Assembly: GCA_023416315.1 (NCBI GenBank)
Contig: JAEZIA010000014.1
Location: 1 to 5,628, forward strand
Direction of reading: 5' to 3'
Length of the DNA: 5,628 nt
Source of the DNA: Actinomycetes bacterium
GTDB lineage: Bacteria > Actinomycetota > Actinomycetes > Mycobacteriales > Mycobacteriaceae
The position numbers and the translations under genes were made by a program. Position 1 is the first letter of the stretch. Each line of letters opens with the position of its first letter. The notes under the pieces were generated by a model. The model did no database searches and was not told where the DNA came from. It was given only the letters and a program-made list of their open reading frames with translations. This document shows positions 4,796-5,628 of this stretch, piece after piece.

Positions 4796-5628
4796 TTATC
4801 CGGCGTCGAGTGCGGCGAGGACATCGCTGAGGAGGTCATCGGTGTCCTCGATTCCGGCCGAGATCCTGGCGAATCCGTCCGAGACCGGGTCACCCCAGCG
4901 GGCCCGACGGTCCACCGAGGTGTGGATGCCCCCAAAGCTGGTCGCCGCCACCAGCAGCTCGCTGCGGCGCACCAGCGCATGCACGGCCGCCTCGTCGGCG
5001 AGTTCGACGGACACCAGGCCGGCGAACCGCCGCATCTGGGCGGCCGCCACCGGATGCGACGGATCGCCGGGCAATCCGGGATAGCGCACCGAGCGAACCT
5101 TCGGGTGACTCTGCAACGCGACCGCCAGCGCCAGCGCGTTCTGGCATTGCCGCTCGAACCGCAGGCCGACACTGCCCAGGCTGCGCAGCACCAGCCACGC
5201 TTCGAAGGAGCCGAGGATCGCACCGGACAGCAGGCGCTCACGCTCCAGGGCCGACATCAGCTCCGGGTCGCTGCCGGCGAGGTAGCCGGCCAGCAGGTCG
5301 CTGTGCCCGGCCAGCGCTTTGGTGGCGCTGGCCACCACCAGGTCGGCGCCCAGGGCCAGCGGCTGCTGACCCAGCGGGGTGGCCGTGGTGTTGTCCACCA
5401 GCAGCCGGGCGCCCCGTCCCCGGCAGACCTGCCCCAGCGCATGCAGGTCCACCACGTCCCGGCCCGGATTGGCCGGCGTCTCGGCCAGCACCACGTCGGC
5501 GTCCCGGGCCGCCTCGCACATCTGGTCGCACGGCGCCTCCAGCACCGTGATACCCAGGGGCGCAAGGTATTCCGTAGCGTAGGCACGCGCCTGGTAGTAG
5601 CCGTCAGCGGGAACCACCAGCACCGAAC
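4796..5628 (-). CDS. transsulfuration-family PLP enzyme (cystathionine gamma-lyase-like), C-terminal 276 residues, 5' end outside window
   Basis: The frame is open from the right edge to TAA at 4796-4798. It encodes most of a Cys/Met-metabolism PLP-dependent enzyme of fold type I; about 90-100 N-terminal residues are missing. ETPANP, LVDNTTATP and SATKALAGHSD appear in family order. The lysine of SATK (codon 5318-5320) forms the Schiff base with PLP, and the aspartate of DNTT should contact the pyridine nitrogen. LGSFEAWLVLRSL, YPGLPGDPSHP and SAGIEDTDDLLSDV complete the C-terminal domain. Sequence style (FEAW, ERQCQNALAL, RRARWGDP) resembles actinobacterial proteins annotated as cystathionine gamma-lyase. 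Lyase, synthase and related activities cannot be told apart by these motifs alone. It may be co-transcribed with ddlA, with gpsA expected further upstream in mycobacteria. Confidence 0.9.
   Translation of the reverse strand, partial: SVLVVPADGYYQARAYATEYLAPLGITVLEAPCDQMCEAARDADVVLAETPANPGRDVVDLHALGQVCRGRGARLLVDNTTATPLGQQPLALGADLVVASATKALAGHSDLLAGYLAGSDPELMSALERERLLSGAILGSFEAWLVLRSLGSVGLRFERQCQNALALAVALQSHPKVRSVRYPGLPGDPSHPVAAAQMRRFAGLVSVELADEAAVHALVRRSELLVAATSFGGIHTSVDRRARWGDPVSDGFARISAGIEDTDDLLSDVLAALDAG

Noticed and set aside
4750..5241. A 163-codon leftward frame overlapping the PLP enzyme gene
   Set aside because: It is a shifted frame of the recognised enzyme with Arg/Ser/Cys-rich composition and no family resemblance.

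Overview
The window is a G+C-rich stretch of core chromosome from an actinobacterium, almost certainly a Mycobacterium or Mycolicibacterium. The evidence is strong apparent similarity to the M. tuberculosis Ung, ThiL and Ddl proteins as I remember them, the gene order (DAK2 / rpmB / ung / thiL / DUF3515 / ddl), frequent GTG starts, and -10-like TAnnnT boxes with poor -35 boxes. The neighbourhood looks like the known recG-to-gpsA region of mycobacteria. I see no phage genes, transposons, CRISPR arrays, tRNA or rRNA.

Layout from left to right. A DAK2-domain (FakA/YloV-like) gene runs leftwards off the left edge. It is divergent, across 273 bases, from rpmB (zinc-binding ribosomal protein L28), which runs rightwards. 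rpmB converges on ung, and a 49-base, almost perfectly symmetric palindrome separates the two stops. ung is the distal gene of a leftward thiL-ung pair with a 22-base gap. A 127-base divergent control region follows, containing two hairpins in the presumed thiL leader. Next come two overlapping rightward genes: a stand-alone Lrp/AsnC ligand-binding (RAM) protein and a membrane-anchored DUF3515 protein. The DUF3515 stop is one base from the stop of the convergent D-alanine--D-alanine ligase gene (ddlA). Upstream of ddlA on the same strand is a transsulfuration-family PLP enzyme whose 5' end lies beyond the right edge.

Functions are mostly housekeeping: translation (L28), uracil repair in DNA (Ung), the final step of thiamine diphosphate synthesis (ThiL), peptidoglycan precursor synthesis (Ddl, the D-cycloserine target), sulfur amino acid metabolism (the PLP enzyme) and probably fatty-acid or lipid phosphorylation (DAK2). 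The two proteins of unclear role are the translationally coupled RAM and DUF3515 proteins. Every stretch of more than 300 bases is covered by a gene. I did not find a convincing new biological system. The observations most worth checking are the symmetric palindrome, the structured thiL leader, the RAM-DUF3515 pair and the apparently leaderless ddlA start.
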